Source: Macrolepiota albuminosa
Taxonomy: Eukaryota; Basidiomycota; Agaricomycetes; Agaricales; Agaricaceae
NCBI GenBank assembly: GCA_027475525.1
Contig: JAMWFC010000117.1
Location: 4,512,183 to 4,576,182, forward strand
Direction of reading: 5' to 3'
DNA length: 64,000 bases
The translations under genes and the position numbers were made by a program. The notes beneath the pieces were generated by a model. The model saw only the letters and a program-made list of their open reading frames with translations, had not been told where the DNA came from and made no database searches. Shown here one piece after another: positions 25,021-36,219 of this stretch. How positions within the stretch are numbered: position 1 is the first letter of the stretch; every line of letters starts with the position of its first letter.

Positions 25021-25725
25021 CATTTATTAATGGCAATGACAAGATCACCACATATTCAATCTTCTCTGACTAAGTTATATGTGCATCTTTCTTTAATAAT
25101 CTTCAATAATCTGATGATATTTTTTTTCATATTCAATCTTCTCTGACTAAGTTATATGTGCATCTTTCTTTAATAATCTTCAATAATCTGATGATATTTT
25201 TTTTTAGTTTCAATTCCCTCAAAAATTTTCATCACATTTTTTGGCCGAAATTATGAAGTATGTTTTTGGCCAAAATTATGGAGTATGTTTTAAAATATAA
25301 GCTTTTCTATTTTTAAAATTAATGATTCATTAGCTTTGTGTCATTCACGTATGCACTATAACCATGGAGGTAGTACTAACTAACAATATTTGAGAGTTAT
25401 TAAATAAAGAGTTTTTGGCTCAGCCAACCCATACCGCAACTCCATTTGACCATTGGTTCTACTAGTTGTTAGGTTCAGATTACAATGCAGTTTAGAAATA
25501 GAAATAATTGTACTGTACTTAAATTTGCTATATGATAGCTTCAAATAAATCAGCTTCATGATACTTTTATATCAACTGCATAATATAACAATATCACATT
25601 TTCTACGGACTACAAAGCAGTCAATAAAACTATGCATCCTTCCACAACTTAACTATATTCATGTCATTCTATTGACTAAGTAGTTCAAGACCAGCTTGCC
25701 ATCTAGTGTTTTTCAATGTGCATAT
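25021..25725. other. AT-rich, no supported gene
   Basis: Low-complexity AT-rich DNA with no sustained reading frame. It contains the 77-bp duplication at 25051. Confidence 0.4.
25051..25204. repeat. 77-bp direct duplication
   Basis: 25051-25127 equals 25128-25204, in AT-rich non-coding DNA. Confidence 0.95.
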
Positions 25726-26210
25726 TCAATAATACTCAGCAGGATCTTGTTGCTTGAGTTTATTTTCAGTTCTAAATCCATTATCTACATAGCAAAAGAG
25801 TCCTCCTGGCACATACTGAGTAAATGATGCACAAGTATCTCCATCTTAAATGGGAATGTTTGAGTGAGTGATAGTTGCAGAGGGAATCAAAATACAGAAT
25901 CCAGAAGAAAATTCTACCACCAAACCTAGCTCCCAAAGTATCAAGTGTCCACCCATTGTAGGATCAAAATTGCCCAGAGCATGGATGGAACACCACTCAA
26001 AGAGACAATTGAGGTTATCACAATAATGGTAAGTCCAAACATTGGAACCAATGTTGAATGTAGTACTAGGAAAAATGCCAACAGCCAACTAACTTGAAAT
26101 CGTAGAGCACAATCTGTATAAACAGGTAAAGGATAGATTACCAGAATATTAGGGGCAAAGCTTATGGTTTCCAATGCTTGACACATTGCTGGAGCATGGC
26201 AGTACTTCCT
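25726..26210 (-). pseudogene. TET/JBP-like 2OG-Fe(II) dioxygenase relic
   Basis: The minus strand reads a region I associate with the basidiomycete TET/JBP-like dioxygenases that expanded with KDZ transposons. The order is LPVYTDCALRFQVSWLLAFF, then FNIGSNVWTYHYCDNLN, LFEWCSIHALGNFDP, GGHLILWELGLVVEF, ILIPSATITHSNIPI and SFTQYVPGGLFCYVDNGF. The family normally has an HxD iron-binding motif where this copy reads HYCD, so the His appears lost. A stop follows NIPI, and there is a frame change near 26090. It is therefore non-functional. The family name is from memory; the reading itself is direct. No KDZ transposase is recognisable nearby. Confidence 0.55.
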
Positions 26211-26639
26211 AAACTCATGAATTGCATCATTTGTGATGGGCTTGTCTCCTTCCTAGTGCATGGACTGCTAACTTTAAAAACTGCTGCATCGATGTCTACA
26301 AGTGAGACTTATACTCTGCAGACTAAGCATTTGCAGCTCTCAAATCTGTTGCTTAGTGCTGTTTCCTTTCCAGAGAACACAAAACACAAAAGGGAAAATA
26401 TTGTCATTCATGCCATCCTTCTTGGTCACCACCATCTCATCTGTATATTCTATTACCTCTATATCTATATAATCATTGATTTTGACTTCTTTAGGTAGTA
26501 ATTCTCAGCAAACATAGATCCACCTGTGTCAATAAGCACATCTGGACCCACATGAATTGATTACTAACCATCTGGACGAGCTTCTCAACCTCATTCTGAG
26601 GAGATTGTTTGCAGATGCCAAGGTTGTTGTTATACTTGA
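26211..26639. other. No supported gene
   Basis: A plus-strand open frame (26178-26498) overlaps the possible upstream exons of the TET/JBP-like relic and has no motif. The upstream part of that relic probably lies here but is too decayed to define. Confidence 0.35.
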
Positions 26640-27790
26640 TATTTGACCATGACTGAAGAATATGTCCAAAGTTCAGCTTTGCAGATGCAGGCTACAATGC
26701 CGTCAGCACTTTAGCATTTGTCATCTCCAAAGAGGCTCTTTCACATGTTATCAATCAGTTATGTGATAATATAAACCCAGTCGTAGTCAATGCTTTGACT
26801 GAATCTGACTTTAGTATCTGGCTAACACCTGCTAGGACAACCTATATAGATGGTTGGCCATTGTTCTGCTTGAGATGTCTTACCTGCTAACATGAGGTCC
26901 TTGTCTCCTACTTGCCTCAAAAGGTGAAGGGAAAGTTGCTATCAAGGGCAAGAATACCAAGCCCATGAAGTGAGACAAAGAAATTCGGAAGAATATTGCT
27001 GCAAAGAAAGCAGCCACCTCAAAAACACTAACAAAGCAGCAACAAGTTCTTGTTAATGCCCAGCTTGAGAAAGAGGCAAAGGTTTGGCAGCACGTTGCCA
27101 ATGTTTAGATAAAACTTCGCCACGGTCTTTGCTTTGTGCAGAGTCTTGCTGGCTTAGGCATTGACCAATTTTGAGACCATGTTTCCTTGGTTGCTTTGTT
27201 GATCTTGGAAGGCATGTTGGGTCATGGTTTGGCATTAGTCAGAGGAGAAGCTTTCAAGACTGACCTGGTATATCATGGCTGACTGAGATTTATGTCAGTT
27301 GTTCTCTTAATGGTCTTGATCAGGACCTGGCAAAATGCACTTCCGAGAGACTTGATACCTTCTGTAAGTGGATTGGTGTGGCAACTCTCTATAGTTTGGA
27401 GGTCGATGTTGTACCTGAGAAACTAAAAAGTGAACCATTAAACTGTAAGTATTTCTCTGCCTTCCTCTCTAAGTCAACATTGAAACAAGTAGACAGTCCT
27501 AATTATTCACGTTCTCTTGCAACTTCAAATGCTCTCAGAGCAGGTGCCATTTGATGCCACAACATTCTCATATGCATATCCTTTGCTAGGGCAAGTGTTA
27601 CTTCAAGGCAGTATCTCAGTGAAAGAAGAAGATGCACTCAAACAAGTTGTACTTGCCCTTGCTATCATAAGATTCCACAGTGGTAAATGTCTGTTTCTCT
27701 CTTTGACAATTTTCGTTCGTCTAACTTTACTCAATCAAACAGTCATGAATGCTATGTTTCCTTGGATGCAAACAATTGTTGGCCATTTCC
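26640..27790 (+). pseudogene. GCN1: GCN1-like gene fragment
   Basis: GCN1 is a very large HEAT-repeat protein that activates the eIF2-alpha kinase Gcn2 on stalled ribosomes. The plus strand reads a middle portion: AGYNAVSTLAFVISKEAL, NPVVVNALTESDFSIW then TPARTTY, KLTKQQQ-like LTKQQQVLVNAQLEKEAKV, GLCFVQSLAGLGID, SERLDTFCKWIGVATLYSLE and, after an intron at about 27444-27500, SEQVPFDATTFSYAYPLLGQ and ALKQVVLALAIIRFHSGK. A further short piece reads FPWMQTI. In-frame stops occur (for example before DKEIRKN and after QHVANV) and both ends are missing, so this is a truncated pseudogene. Introns are kept, which argues for DNA-level copying, not retrocopying. Confidence 0.65.
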
Positions 27791-28220
27791 ATGGAGGCTG
27801 CTGCTTTTTGCTTAGCTGCATGTGGGCATGCCAATTTCATGCTTTGAGCTGGCAGAGGAGAGAGGAGAGAGAAGAGCTGTGTGTAGCCATTGTGGATTGC
27901 ATTGCAGTGCTTTTGCTTGGACATGATGTGGTTGAGACATTTCTGGGGTGAGGACAGAAGTGGGTGTGAGTATGCAGAAGGTTTTTTGTCTGTGATAGAG
28001 ATGGTGACCAGTGCTGTGATTGTGGATGTGGATGGCTCTAGATATGGGTATTTCTGGGCATGTTCGCTAAATAAAAGCCATTCTATTTTATGAACTATTC
28101 AGCTATTGAGAGTGACTCTATCCAGAGAAGTCGTCATGATTTCATATCTTGTAAGTGAACAATTGGCAATTGGGCAGTGCATGATTCAAATAGTTCAAGT
28201 TTTTCAAAAGAGAATGGACA
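27791..28220. other. No supported gene
   Basis: The GCN1-like trace fades near 27790. The rest is short frames without motifs. Confidence 0.4.
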
Positions 28221-29816
28221 TCAAGGATTGAGAACCTTGACATGTGACAAGTGGTCAGGTTGAGAAAGAAGGAAAGGATTTAAAGAGTCTCCATCACCGA
28301 CATTGTGAGCATTGTGGTGATGTCTGAGCTGAGGAATGTCAATATCACCCCAATCAATGCCAAAGCCCTCTAAACTGCCATCAATAGCCTCATCAATATA
28401 CCATTTTCTTGCATGCCATACACAAACATTTCTCTCAGAGAGCGATAATACTCATTTTGACGTGCAAGAATATGGTGATTCCAAACATCAGCCCATACTT
28501 CGAGATCAATGTTGATGGCATCAAGAAACAGAAAATGCAAGAGCCAGATATGTGCATCATTGTCAATATTAAGCCTATTGTGAACTTCCAGATAGCGAAA
28601 AAAGTCCTTCCACTTCTGGCCAACACCACGGGTAACATCAACTCATAATTGTTCAATGCAAATGTTAAAAAGCAGCTTACAAAGAGATGATGTAGCACAC
28701 CTGCCCCAGATGTATAAGCCTTGATTCTGTCCCCAAATTTCCTCCATTCTAGCAGCAACTAAAAGATTTTCTGTGCTGTGATCACCATGTACATGGCTAG
28801 GATATCCAAAGACTTCTGCAATGTCCTCAAACAGCCTGAGAACAGTCTCTGCACAGTTGTTGTTGTGTGCACATATGCCCAGCAAAAGTTGAGAAAACCC
28901 ATCAATAAAAGCATGAATGACAATTTTCCAACAGATAAGACCTATATTTTATGTCAATAAAGAACTGATTCTGTGATTGGTGTGCTTGCCATGTTGACCA
29001 TCATAATGCCAGAGTGAGTTTGGTTTAGGAACAGAATAGACACAGCATTGAATGTGACGTGGGGCAAACATTGATGTAGTAGGGCCAATAACCCAATGAT
29101 ATGAGTCAATGATGCGCTGACAAAGAACACATTCACCAAGATGGAGTAAATAGCCATCAATCATATGCTGTTCAAATGAAGGAAATTGCTCATAGATGTT
29201 AAGTATAACAGCATTGAGTTCTTGATCTGAAAGTTGGGATAAATCTGCTGAAATACCAGGAGCATACTGATGCTGGATTGATCCATCTGGCTGTTCATGT
29301 TGAGTGTATACAGGTGGACCAGGTTGTGAAAGCCCATATTCAATAAGTCTACAACAAATAGTTCGAGCACTGCATCCATAAAGGGTTGCAATTTCCTCAT
29401 GAGTAGCACGTCCTGAGGATAAACAAGCAAGATCATCTGGTTTGATATCAATACGCAGGCATCCAGGCCATCCATTGGTTGCAGTATCACCACCCAAGGA
29501 TGGAGCTGGAGCATCGGGGTAATCTGTTGATAAAGTTGTAGCCTTATCTAGAGCAATTACCATGCGGTCAAGACTCTGTTGAATAATTCGATAATTCTCA
29601 GGTGTCAGAAAATGAGTATACTACATAGAAATTAGTATTGTTGTATAGGAAAAAGGACAAAACACTCACTTGGTGCAAATTCTCATAGAACTGCAGGCAG
29701 AGTCTCTTCTGTTCTCCAAGTCGAGCTGCATCTCCCAGTTGGGTCCTTAGTGCCATGTCCACAGCCCGTCCCAACTCTTGGAAAGCAATCTGAATGTTGT
29801 CTGAAGGAATAGCCAT
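28221..29816 (-). pseudogene. Agaricomycete integrase-core (rve-like) protein, damaged
   Basis: Start ATG at 29816 (MAIPSDNIQIAFQELGRAVD), an intron after NLHQ, then IIQQSLDRMVIALDKATTL. A second intron precedes a DNA-binding-like region (GRATHEEIATLYGCSARTI, helix-turn-helix-like). The RNase-H-like core follows, with acidic residues in NSLWHYDGQHG and HVHGDHSTENLLVAARMEE and a later Glu in NICIEQL. The core continues as HIWLLHFLFLDAINIDLEV, and the end near 28221 reads NPFLLSQPDHLSHVKVLNP. An intron near 28985-28935 seems to use a GC donor (gcaagc) and AG acceptor. A TGA follows IEQL where the family has Trp, and the frame shifts by one near 28410. The family is widespread in mushrooms and probably transposon-derived; its role is unknown. 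Confidence 0.6.
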
Positions 29817-30410
29817 GGAGTAGAAATGACGTGAAATAAATTTAGTCAAGCTTTCGAACTTGTTCCAAGAGCGATTTAGCCAAATCTTATGTAATACCAA
29901 GTTTGAATGCAAAGAGCATGGCAGCCTTACGTAACACCAAGGGTAAGAGCAACATATTCGCCTTCACAAGAAACAAGTTCAATTAAATAAATTTTGTCCG
30001 GTCAGGTGCACCAAATAAGAGTAGTGATTGAATTGGTAGAGACAGAGGAGGCCGAATATTTGATCAGTCGTTTTGCAATCCGAGTCAGGTTCAATGGCGA
30101 TGGTGAACCCGCCTACGGCATGATGAGAGGCCATATAGTTACGGCTTTCAATCCTTGAAACAAACTTGATAAGATGATACGGTTGGAACTACAGACGTGC
30201 AACTGACTTTACTTGCACAATCGGGTCATCGGCCTAACTTCGAAGCCGTTTGTTTCTGGTCCGCTTTCGGTTACTTCGGCCAATGACAGTGAGCTCAGTG
30301 GATCTCATCAGTTTACGCAGCGCCAAAAACGCTGTCATCGGCAACCCCAGCGCAAAGCTCCAGCTCGCCCGTGATCGTACTTTTATCAACAAGTAAGCCA
30401 CAATTCGACC
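29817..30410. other. Divergent intergenic region
   Basis: Separates the integrase-core pseudogene (minus) from the armadillo gene (plus). The minus open frame at 30234-30497 overlaps the start of the armadillo gene and is probably a shadow. Confidence 0.4.
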
Positions 30411-33400
30411 ATGGCGTCCCTCAAGAAGGAGGCACGGGAGTAAGAGGGACGAATTTCGAAGACGTGACCAAGGTGTGACTGTAAGCGGTTGCTTCACTCG
30501 TCCATCTGGGTGGAGGACTCCAACCTCATCAACCGCAGTTACCTATCCGTCGATAGCAAAACCCGACAATTCGTAGTCTTGTCGATTGCCTGAACTATCC
30601 TGATACAAGCGACGAAATCCGCATCGAAGCCGCACATGTTGTAGCTTCCCTGTCCTACGGTATGCTCCCATGCTCATTCCCAACACCCCTTTCAATACCC
30701 AATTACAGGCTCTGACGAGGCACTCCTCTCTCTTCTACGCGGCCACGCACACCACGCCCTTCTCTACGCACTAGCCCACTCCACGAAAGACGACTCTGCG
30801 GTACTCCGTGCCGCATTCGCTCGTGCCTTGCGTGCTCTTGCTACCTCGGCCGCTGATGCCGTCGGTCCCTCTCAGTGGGGTTTGGGACCCGCCTCTAGTA
30901 TCGCCAAGCACGATGCTCGCGATGCTATCGACTACCTCTTCTTCGTCAGTTTCTCTCCCAAGTCGTATTATTTATGTTAAACTCCTATTACAGCCAGAGT
31001 CCCTTGACACTCTTCTCCCTCTGCTAACAGACACCATAACCCAAGTTCCAACTTCCATTGCGCAGTTTCTGGCTTCCACTATACGTGTACGACATCATCG
31101 CCTCTCCGCATCTGAATGGATGCCTCTGGCAGAACGAACAAAGGCGAGGGAAAAAGATATCAAGCCTCGGAGAGGATGGGAAAAAGCTGCCGTGGGGCCC
31201 GGCCCAGCGCGTCTTGGGGGCTGGACGGTGCGTCAGTTGGTTGCATTGATTGGGTCGAGGGATTTGAAGGTACGGCTGACGTTGCTATTGATATTTCAAC
31301 TAACTAAATATATATAGCTGCAAGAAGCAGCACTGGGTGCCCTTGGGGCTCTTGCTAAGGAAAATACGGATGTGGCCAGTGCCCTCGCGAGACCTGGTGT
31401 TGATCGGGAAGGTATTTATTCGTCTTCGTTTATTGTAAATCAAATGAAAGCTTACATCATGGTCAGCTTCCCCACTCACAACTATTCTTAACATCACAAA
31501 ATCTCGGTCGTCCGATATACAACTAGCTGCGTGTTTGTGGTGCGTTCTTAAGCTTTCGACTTCCTTGCCTTACTTGAACTACCTACCAAAATTTCCCCAG
31601 TGCGGCCCACGTTCTCCGCGCCCTTCCACGGCATCAACAAGAAGAACACTTCACGCGCATAGTAATGAACACTGTCAACCGGATGATTGCCTCGCCGCTC
31701 TCACCCACCGAGGATTTGGGTACCCCGCACACCTCCACAGGCCCCAGTAGTAGTCACCTGGGGAATTTGGGACAGGTGACGCTTAGCCAGCGGACTCGAG
31801 CGTGTTTCGTTTTGTGTTCGTAATCCCTTCATTATATTTCGTACTTTGATTGACGTGACGGTATGCAGACCACCTAGTAGCGGACGACGCCTGGCTCTGT
31901 GAAGCCGCGTTTGAACGTGGATGTCTCGGTCAGCTCCTAGGGCTGGTTACTGCTCTCCCCCTCCCGCCTACACCGCCTTCAATCGTTTCAGAAGCGGAGC
32001 GGTTGGTTCCAGGAGCCGGAAATAGGCACGGTGGGAACCCACCTGTGATGGGTGGTCCGAGGGTGTATATCCCCCCTCCAGAGGACGAGGTAAAGGACGA
32101 AGAAGAAGAGGAATGGTGTGAACCCGAAGGAAGGGCTTTATTGCGGGAGGTACGACGTTCCGATTTCATAATGCAATCTTATTGATGAACGTGAACAGGC
32201 TGCGCTGACGACAATAGCAGCCCTATCCCTATTCGACAACGACGTCCAACGTTACCTAACCGAACCAGACCAACTCCCATCATACCACCACCCTTCTTCC
32301 TTCCATGCCGCCTCCACCGCCTCGATTTCGACTAATTCAAACTCCTCTTTCTCCCCTTCGCCCTCTCCGCCTGTTTCTTCCACAAGTGAAACACCTTCGC
32401 TCGTCCCGGTTCTCCGCGCGGGGCTCGTACATCCCAGCCCGGGTGTGCGGTATGCAGCGTGTCAGTGTGTGCGGGCGATGAGCAGGGCAATCGCAGTGCT
32501 CCGGACTAATATCATGGACAGCGAGCTGGGCATGGGAGTGTGGAGACGGTGTGTCAAGGGTAAAATGCCGAGAAAGAGTTCTTTCACTCCGACAGATGCC
32601 ACTGTGTCTGAGGCCAGGGGTTTTGCTGAAAAGGAGTGGGAAGGGGAGAAGGATAAGCGCGTGCTTGGTGCTGGGCTGGCGGTTGTGTGTAACCTCGTGA
32701 ATAATTTTTCTCCGTTACGTCCTGTGTTGTTGGAGGATGGCCTCGTGGAGAGACTCGTAGAGATATTGGGGTACGATGAACCTTCGTTGAGGGTCAACGC
32801 GTTGTGGGCGCTCAAGAACCTATTGTACCGAAGTGGGTTGGATTTGAAAAAGAGGGTTATGAAGGAGGTGGGGTGGAGTCGCATTTTAGGGTTCGTTTTT
32901 CTTCTCTGCATTTCCTCCCCTTCTCTGTGTTAGGCGGAGGAATGGCTTGGTCAGCTTTTTATTGACTTTGGGCGCGTTGTCGTGCAGGTTTTTGGAAGAT
33001 CCTGATGTGGGGATTAAGGAGCAGGCGTTGAATGTGTTCAGGAACCTTACGGAGGATGAAATTGGTGTCGAGTTTGTTATCGTCGAGGCTGGAGAGGATG
33101 TCGTCCTGAATCACATCGCGAATGCATTAAAGTCGAGTAACGATGACATCATGCTTCAAGTAAAGTCCCCATCTCCTCTGTCATGACTCACCAAACTTAC
33201 TGACATATCTCAGGCCGCTTCCCTCCTCGCGAACCTCGCAAACGACACAGAAGCTCCACTCCAAGCGCGCATCCTCTCCCACCCTCAAATCTTCCCCGCT
33301 CTGCATGCTGCACTAGTAACAGCAACCATAACCGCATCCTCATCGTCCAACGCCACTGGGCATGTGCACCACTCGTACACGCCCCGCACACAGGCCCGGG

Positions 33401-33690
33401 GCCCACTCGTGTCATGTGTTGCACAGCTAGCCGTGACGGGCGCGGCGCAGATCCAGGCGGCGGGGTTTGAGGGTGCGCTGAGGCATGTGTGTGAGTGGGC
33501 TGGGGGTGGACTTGGAGGGGGACGCGGAGCCAACGGGGGGTGGGATGATGATAGGCAGGTTGTGGAGAAAGCGAAACAGGCGTTGAGGTTGATTGAACCT
33601 GATTGTTGTTTGGCTACTGTTACTGTTTTTTTTGTATTAATTTTGTTGTTTTCGATTTTCCGCAATATAATGCAGTTTCAAATTATTTGA
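30411..33690 (+). CDS. vid28: Armadillo-repeat protein, Vid28/GID5 (ARMC8)-like
   Basis: Probable scaffold subunit of the GID/CTLH ubiquitin ligase, which in yeast marks gluconeogenic enzymes for degradation. The spliced product is mostly helical ARM/HEAT repeats. Recognisable blocks are SLVDCLNYPDTSDEIRIEAA, HVVASLSYG, WTVRQLVALIGSRDLK then LQEAALGALGALAKENTDVA, RACFVLYHLVADDAWLCEAA, GVRYAACQCVRAMSRAIAVL, NLVNNFSPLRPVLLEDGLVE, LRVNALWALKNLLYRSGLDL, and VGIKEQALNVFRNLTEDEIG followed later by MLQAASLLANLANDTEAPLQ. Introns (for example at 30660, 30953 and 31269) are 45-60 nt with GT/AG ends. The start is uncertain: ATG 30411 opens MASLKKEARE but needs an intron almost at once. The last residues come from a frameshift into former 3' UTR (see findings). 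The family assignment is from repeat content and length, not from a unique motif. Confidence 0.65.
33550..33672 (+). repeat. 3'-end duplication of the armadillo gene, copy 1
   Basis: This stretch (the codons for VVEKAKQALRLIE plus the following 3' sequence) recurs at 34712-34846 in the same orientation with scattered substitutions. Relative to copy 2 it lacks 10 nt (gaggggtggg) just after the codons for LRLIE. Confidence 0.85.
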
Positions 33691-33807
33691 GATACAACCT
33701 TGTAATTAATTAAACCTCCAACGTTTGTCTGAGATGTTTCCACGTCGCACCTGAAAAAAGTATATCTGTTTCTCGATTGGACGACAAAATAACCAAAGTT
33801 ATTTTTA

Positions 33808-34689
33808 TCATGTTTTCGTAGATGACGGTGTCCCATAGTAAAGACCGATAGCCATTTTCCGTATCCATATTTCCTGCCAAAAATAAGGACCGCATATAAA
33901 CGGTATAAATACCTTCCATATCGCATCATTAGTCCCACTAACCCTTTCAGTCCCAAACTGGTGCTTCATCGATATGTATTCAAACCAAGGCGGATAGAGT
34001 CCAGCCCAATTCCAGTCAATGATCCAAATCCGACCATCGTCACCTAGGATGATATTCCGCAGGTTGAGATCCTGATGCACTAGTACGAGTGGTTCAGAAT
34101 CGTCAAACAACTCTTTCCTTGATGGATCATCCTGCGGAAGTTTTTCGATATTAGCTGCAGCATTGTGGCGTTCGTTGAAGAATCCAGAAAGGGCAGAATA
34201 TGAGGCAAATGGTCCACGACGATAAACGCCAAAAACAGGTGAATAGCAAACACGTGGTCCGTCCTTGTTCAGGGGACCCGGAGGCGTTGTGGCAGAGGCT
34301 TTCAAGCGATGTAGCTGACGGATACAACGACGTAACGTAAAAGCAATACCAATTTTTCGCCAGATTGGAAGGGTCGGCCAGATTTCAGCAAGGGTTAGAC
34401 CTGGTATGTAGTCCATGACTATCCAGCAGCATCCGTCGCTTTCAACGACTCGGCGGACGCGTGGGACAGGGATAGTTGTTTCTGCAAACACGAGACTGAG
34501 AGCCTTAGCTTCTCTTGGTTCAGACCCGTCCTCACGATTTTGGGACAGCTTTACTATGGTGTTGGTCGTTAACATATAAACGGACGTGCCGAAAAACAAA
34601 TCGTCAGGGCCTGGGCTGGTTATGATCTCATGCAAGGGCTCGACGTTATCCAGAAGTTTGTCAATCCAAGTCGCTAAGATGATCGACAT
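33808..34689 (-). CDS. APH-family (kinase-like) phosphotransferase
   Basis: A 293-residue protein with the aminoglycoside-phosphotransferase/choline-kinase fold. Motifs in order: a lobe-1 Lys in NTIVKLSQ (K47), Glu in REAKAL (E60), the hinge-like CWIVMDYIPGLTLAEIW (88-104), the catalytic loop HQDLNLRN (205-212, D207) and the metal-binding IDWNWAG (D225). This is the pattern of the large fungal APH family, whose substrates are mostly unknown; it is not evidence of drug resistance. The frame is open further upstream, but that part is antisense to the duplicated armadillo 3' end, so ATG 34689 is preferred. It converges with the armadillo gene. No intron is needed and no damage is seen. Confidence 0.75.
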   Translation of the reverse strand: MSIILATWIDKLLDNVEPLHEIITSPGPDDLFFGTSVYMLTTNTIVKLSQNREDGSEPREAKALSLVFAETTIPVPRVRRVVESDGCCWIVMDYIPGLTLAEIWPTLPIWRKIGIAFTLRRCIRQLHRLKASATTPPGPLNKDGPRVCYSPVFGVYRRGPFASYSALSGFFNERHNAAANIEKLPQDDPSRKELFDDSEPLVLVHQDLNLRNIILGDDGRIWIIDWNWAGLYPPWFEYISMKHQFGTERVSGTNDAIWKVFIPFICGPYFWQEIWIRKMAIGLYYGTPSSTKT

Positions 34690-34711
34690 CTGACAACTAA
34701 TGATCCATACA

Positions 34712-34846
34712 GATAGGCAGGTTGTGGAGAAAGCGAAGCAGGCGTTGAGGTTGATTGAGAGGGGTGGGACCTGACTGCTGTTTGGCGACTGTAACTGTTT
34801 TTTTCTTGTATTAATTTCGCTGTTTTCGATTGTCCGGGATATAATG
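34712..34846 (+). repeat. 3'-end duplication of the armadillo gene, copy 2
   Basis: Contains the same last codons (VVEKAKQALRLIE) but continues RGGT and a TGA stop, then the matching 3' sequence. It lies just upstream of the APH gene start, so the two copies bracket that gene. Confidence 0.85.
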
Positions 34847-35977
34847 ATTTGTCTGCTTAATCTGAGGCAGACAGAATTTACCCCATAAAAATTCCAAAAA
34901 TGTGTAATGACGATGACCAGAAAATAGTAAAGAGGAATTGAAAGCTCACTGCTGTGGCCAGAATTAGGTTCACAATTAACAGGCATGTAGAGTGTGCTAA
35001 TTGCATGTGGAGATGTAGAAGAAGCAGTAACAAAAGGATTACAAAGCAATCCTTTGCGTGTACAGTTAGTATTCAATAAAGTGAAATCTGACCATAAAAT
35101 TGCAGTAAAAGCATGCATCATGAGTATGATAATATACCGTGGATAGTAGTGATACTATGGATATTGCATATAAACAACAAGATGGATTCATTGAATCTTT
35201 TGTCAGAAACATTGCATGCCTTCACTAAAATAGCAGAATGCGTTTTCAGTTGCTTAGCAATTGTACAATTGGCAAGATCATAAAAAATCAGTGAGCAGCT
35301 TTATTTTATTCAAAGATAGTCGAAATAATCACTGAATTACAGATTTGTCGAGCGAGTCATTAGAACTATGTAAGATCCTCTTTGAGCTGGTCAAGTGTAA
35401 GTTGAGCACAAATAGACCAATTAATATGACATATATGAAACTGTGAAAGAAAATCACAAGTGCAATTTGTACTGTAAATAGGATACTCAATGGGACAATC
35501 TCTGATAATGAAGGTGACAATGCCAGAAAGGTTGATATTGTCATTTTCAAACTCTAGATCCTTTTTTTTAAAATAAAATAAAATAAAGAAAACAATTAGC
35601 CCATCAATAATTGAGCAGCATGAACAGCAAGTTACAGTGTCCTCATTGAAGGTAGTCAGATTAGAAGTGCCTTTATATGAGGAAATAGTACTTATGTACT
35701 TGGAGAACAATAGAATGCAGTAGTATTAGCATGACCTCTACAGCATGTTTTTCTTTATTTGGTATGTGGAATATGATATACTAGTTTGGTAGGTTTACTT
35801 CTGGGACTAACAGAAACTTTCTGGATCAGATGTATGATGGTATCAGACTCATCTCAGGAAGATCAACCTGAGGATGAGAAGGAATTAGGTGAATCTATGA
35901 ATAATAACAAGTATGAAAATGCATAGACTGAGTAAAAATAATTCACTGTGAACAACTATAGGATACAAAGAGTCATC
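34847..35977. other. AT-rich, no supported gene
   Basis: A minus-strand frame (35710-35366) has protein-like stretches (FLSQFHICHINWSICAQLTL) but no recognisable family. It may be a transposon fragment. Confidence 0.35.
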
Positions 35978-36219
35978 TATAACAGAGTTACAGCAATTTG
36001 TAGCTCAGTGTTCACACACACAGAATCAGACCAGTCCGGTCTATTGATACTCTGTAGTCTAGAACAAAGTAAGCTGCTTATTAAGCAGCTGCTAACTACA
36101 TATTTATATTAAAATGTAATTATAATTAATATTATAATAAATATAATATAATAATGGTAATCTAGAAGTAAGTAAAAGCTATGTAGCCATAGCCACATAC
36201 ATAGCACACTACACTACAT
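35978..36219. repeat. Old solo LTR of the 40.5-kb LTR family
   Basis: Runs parallel to 40532-40844: taacagagttac, cacagaatcagaccagtc, a run ending in taagctgctt and aagcagct, an AT-rich ataataaatataata part, and taagtaaaagctatgtag near the end. It is clearly diverged from both other copies, hence older. Confidence 0.65.

Noticed and set aside
25726..29816. A complete KDZ transposon around the TET/JBP-like and integrase relics
   Set aside because: No KDZ transposase motif or terminal inverted repeat could be found.
33808..34689. APH gene as an antibiotic-resistance gene
   Set aside because: The motifs show only the kinase-like fold. Fungal genomes carry many such proteins with unknown substrates.
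34690..35121. Longer N-terminus for the APH gene (open frame continues to 35121)
   Set aside because: That part is antisense to the duplicated armadillo 3' end and to AT-rich DNA, and has no family similarity.
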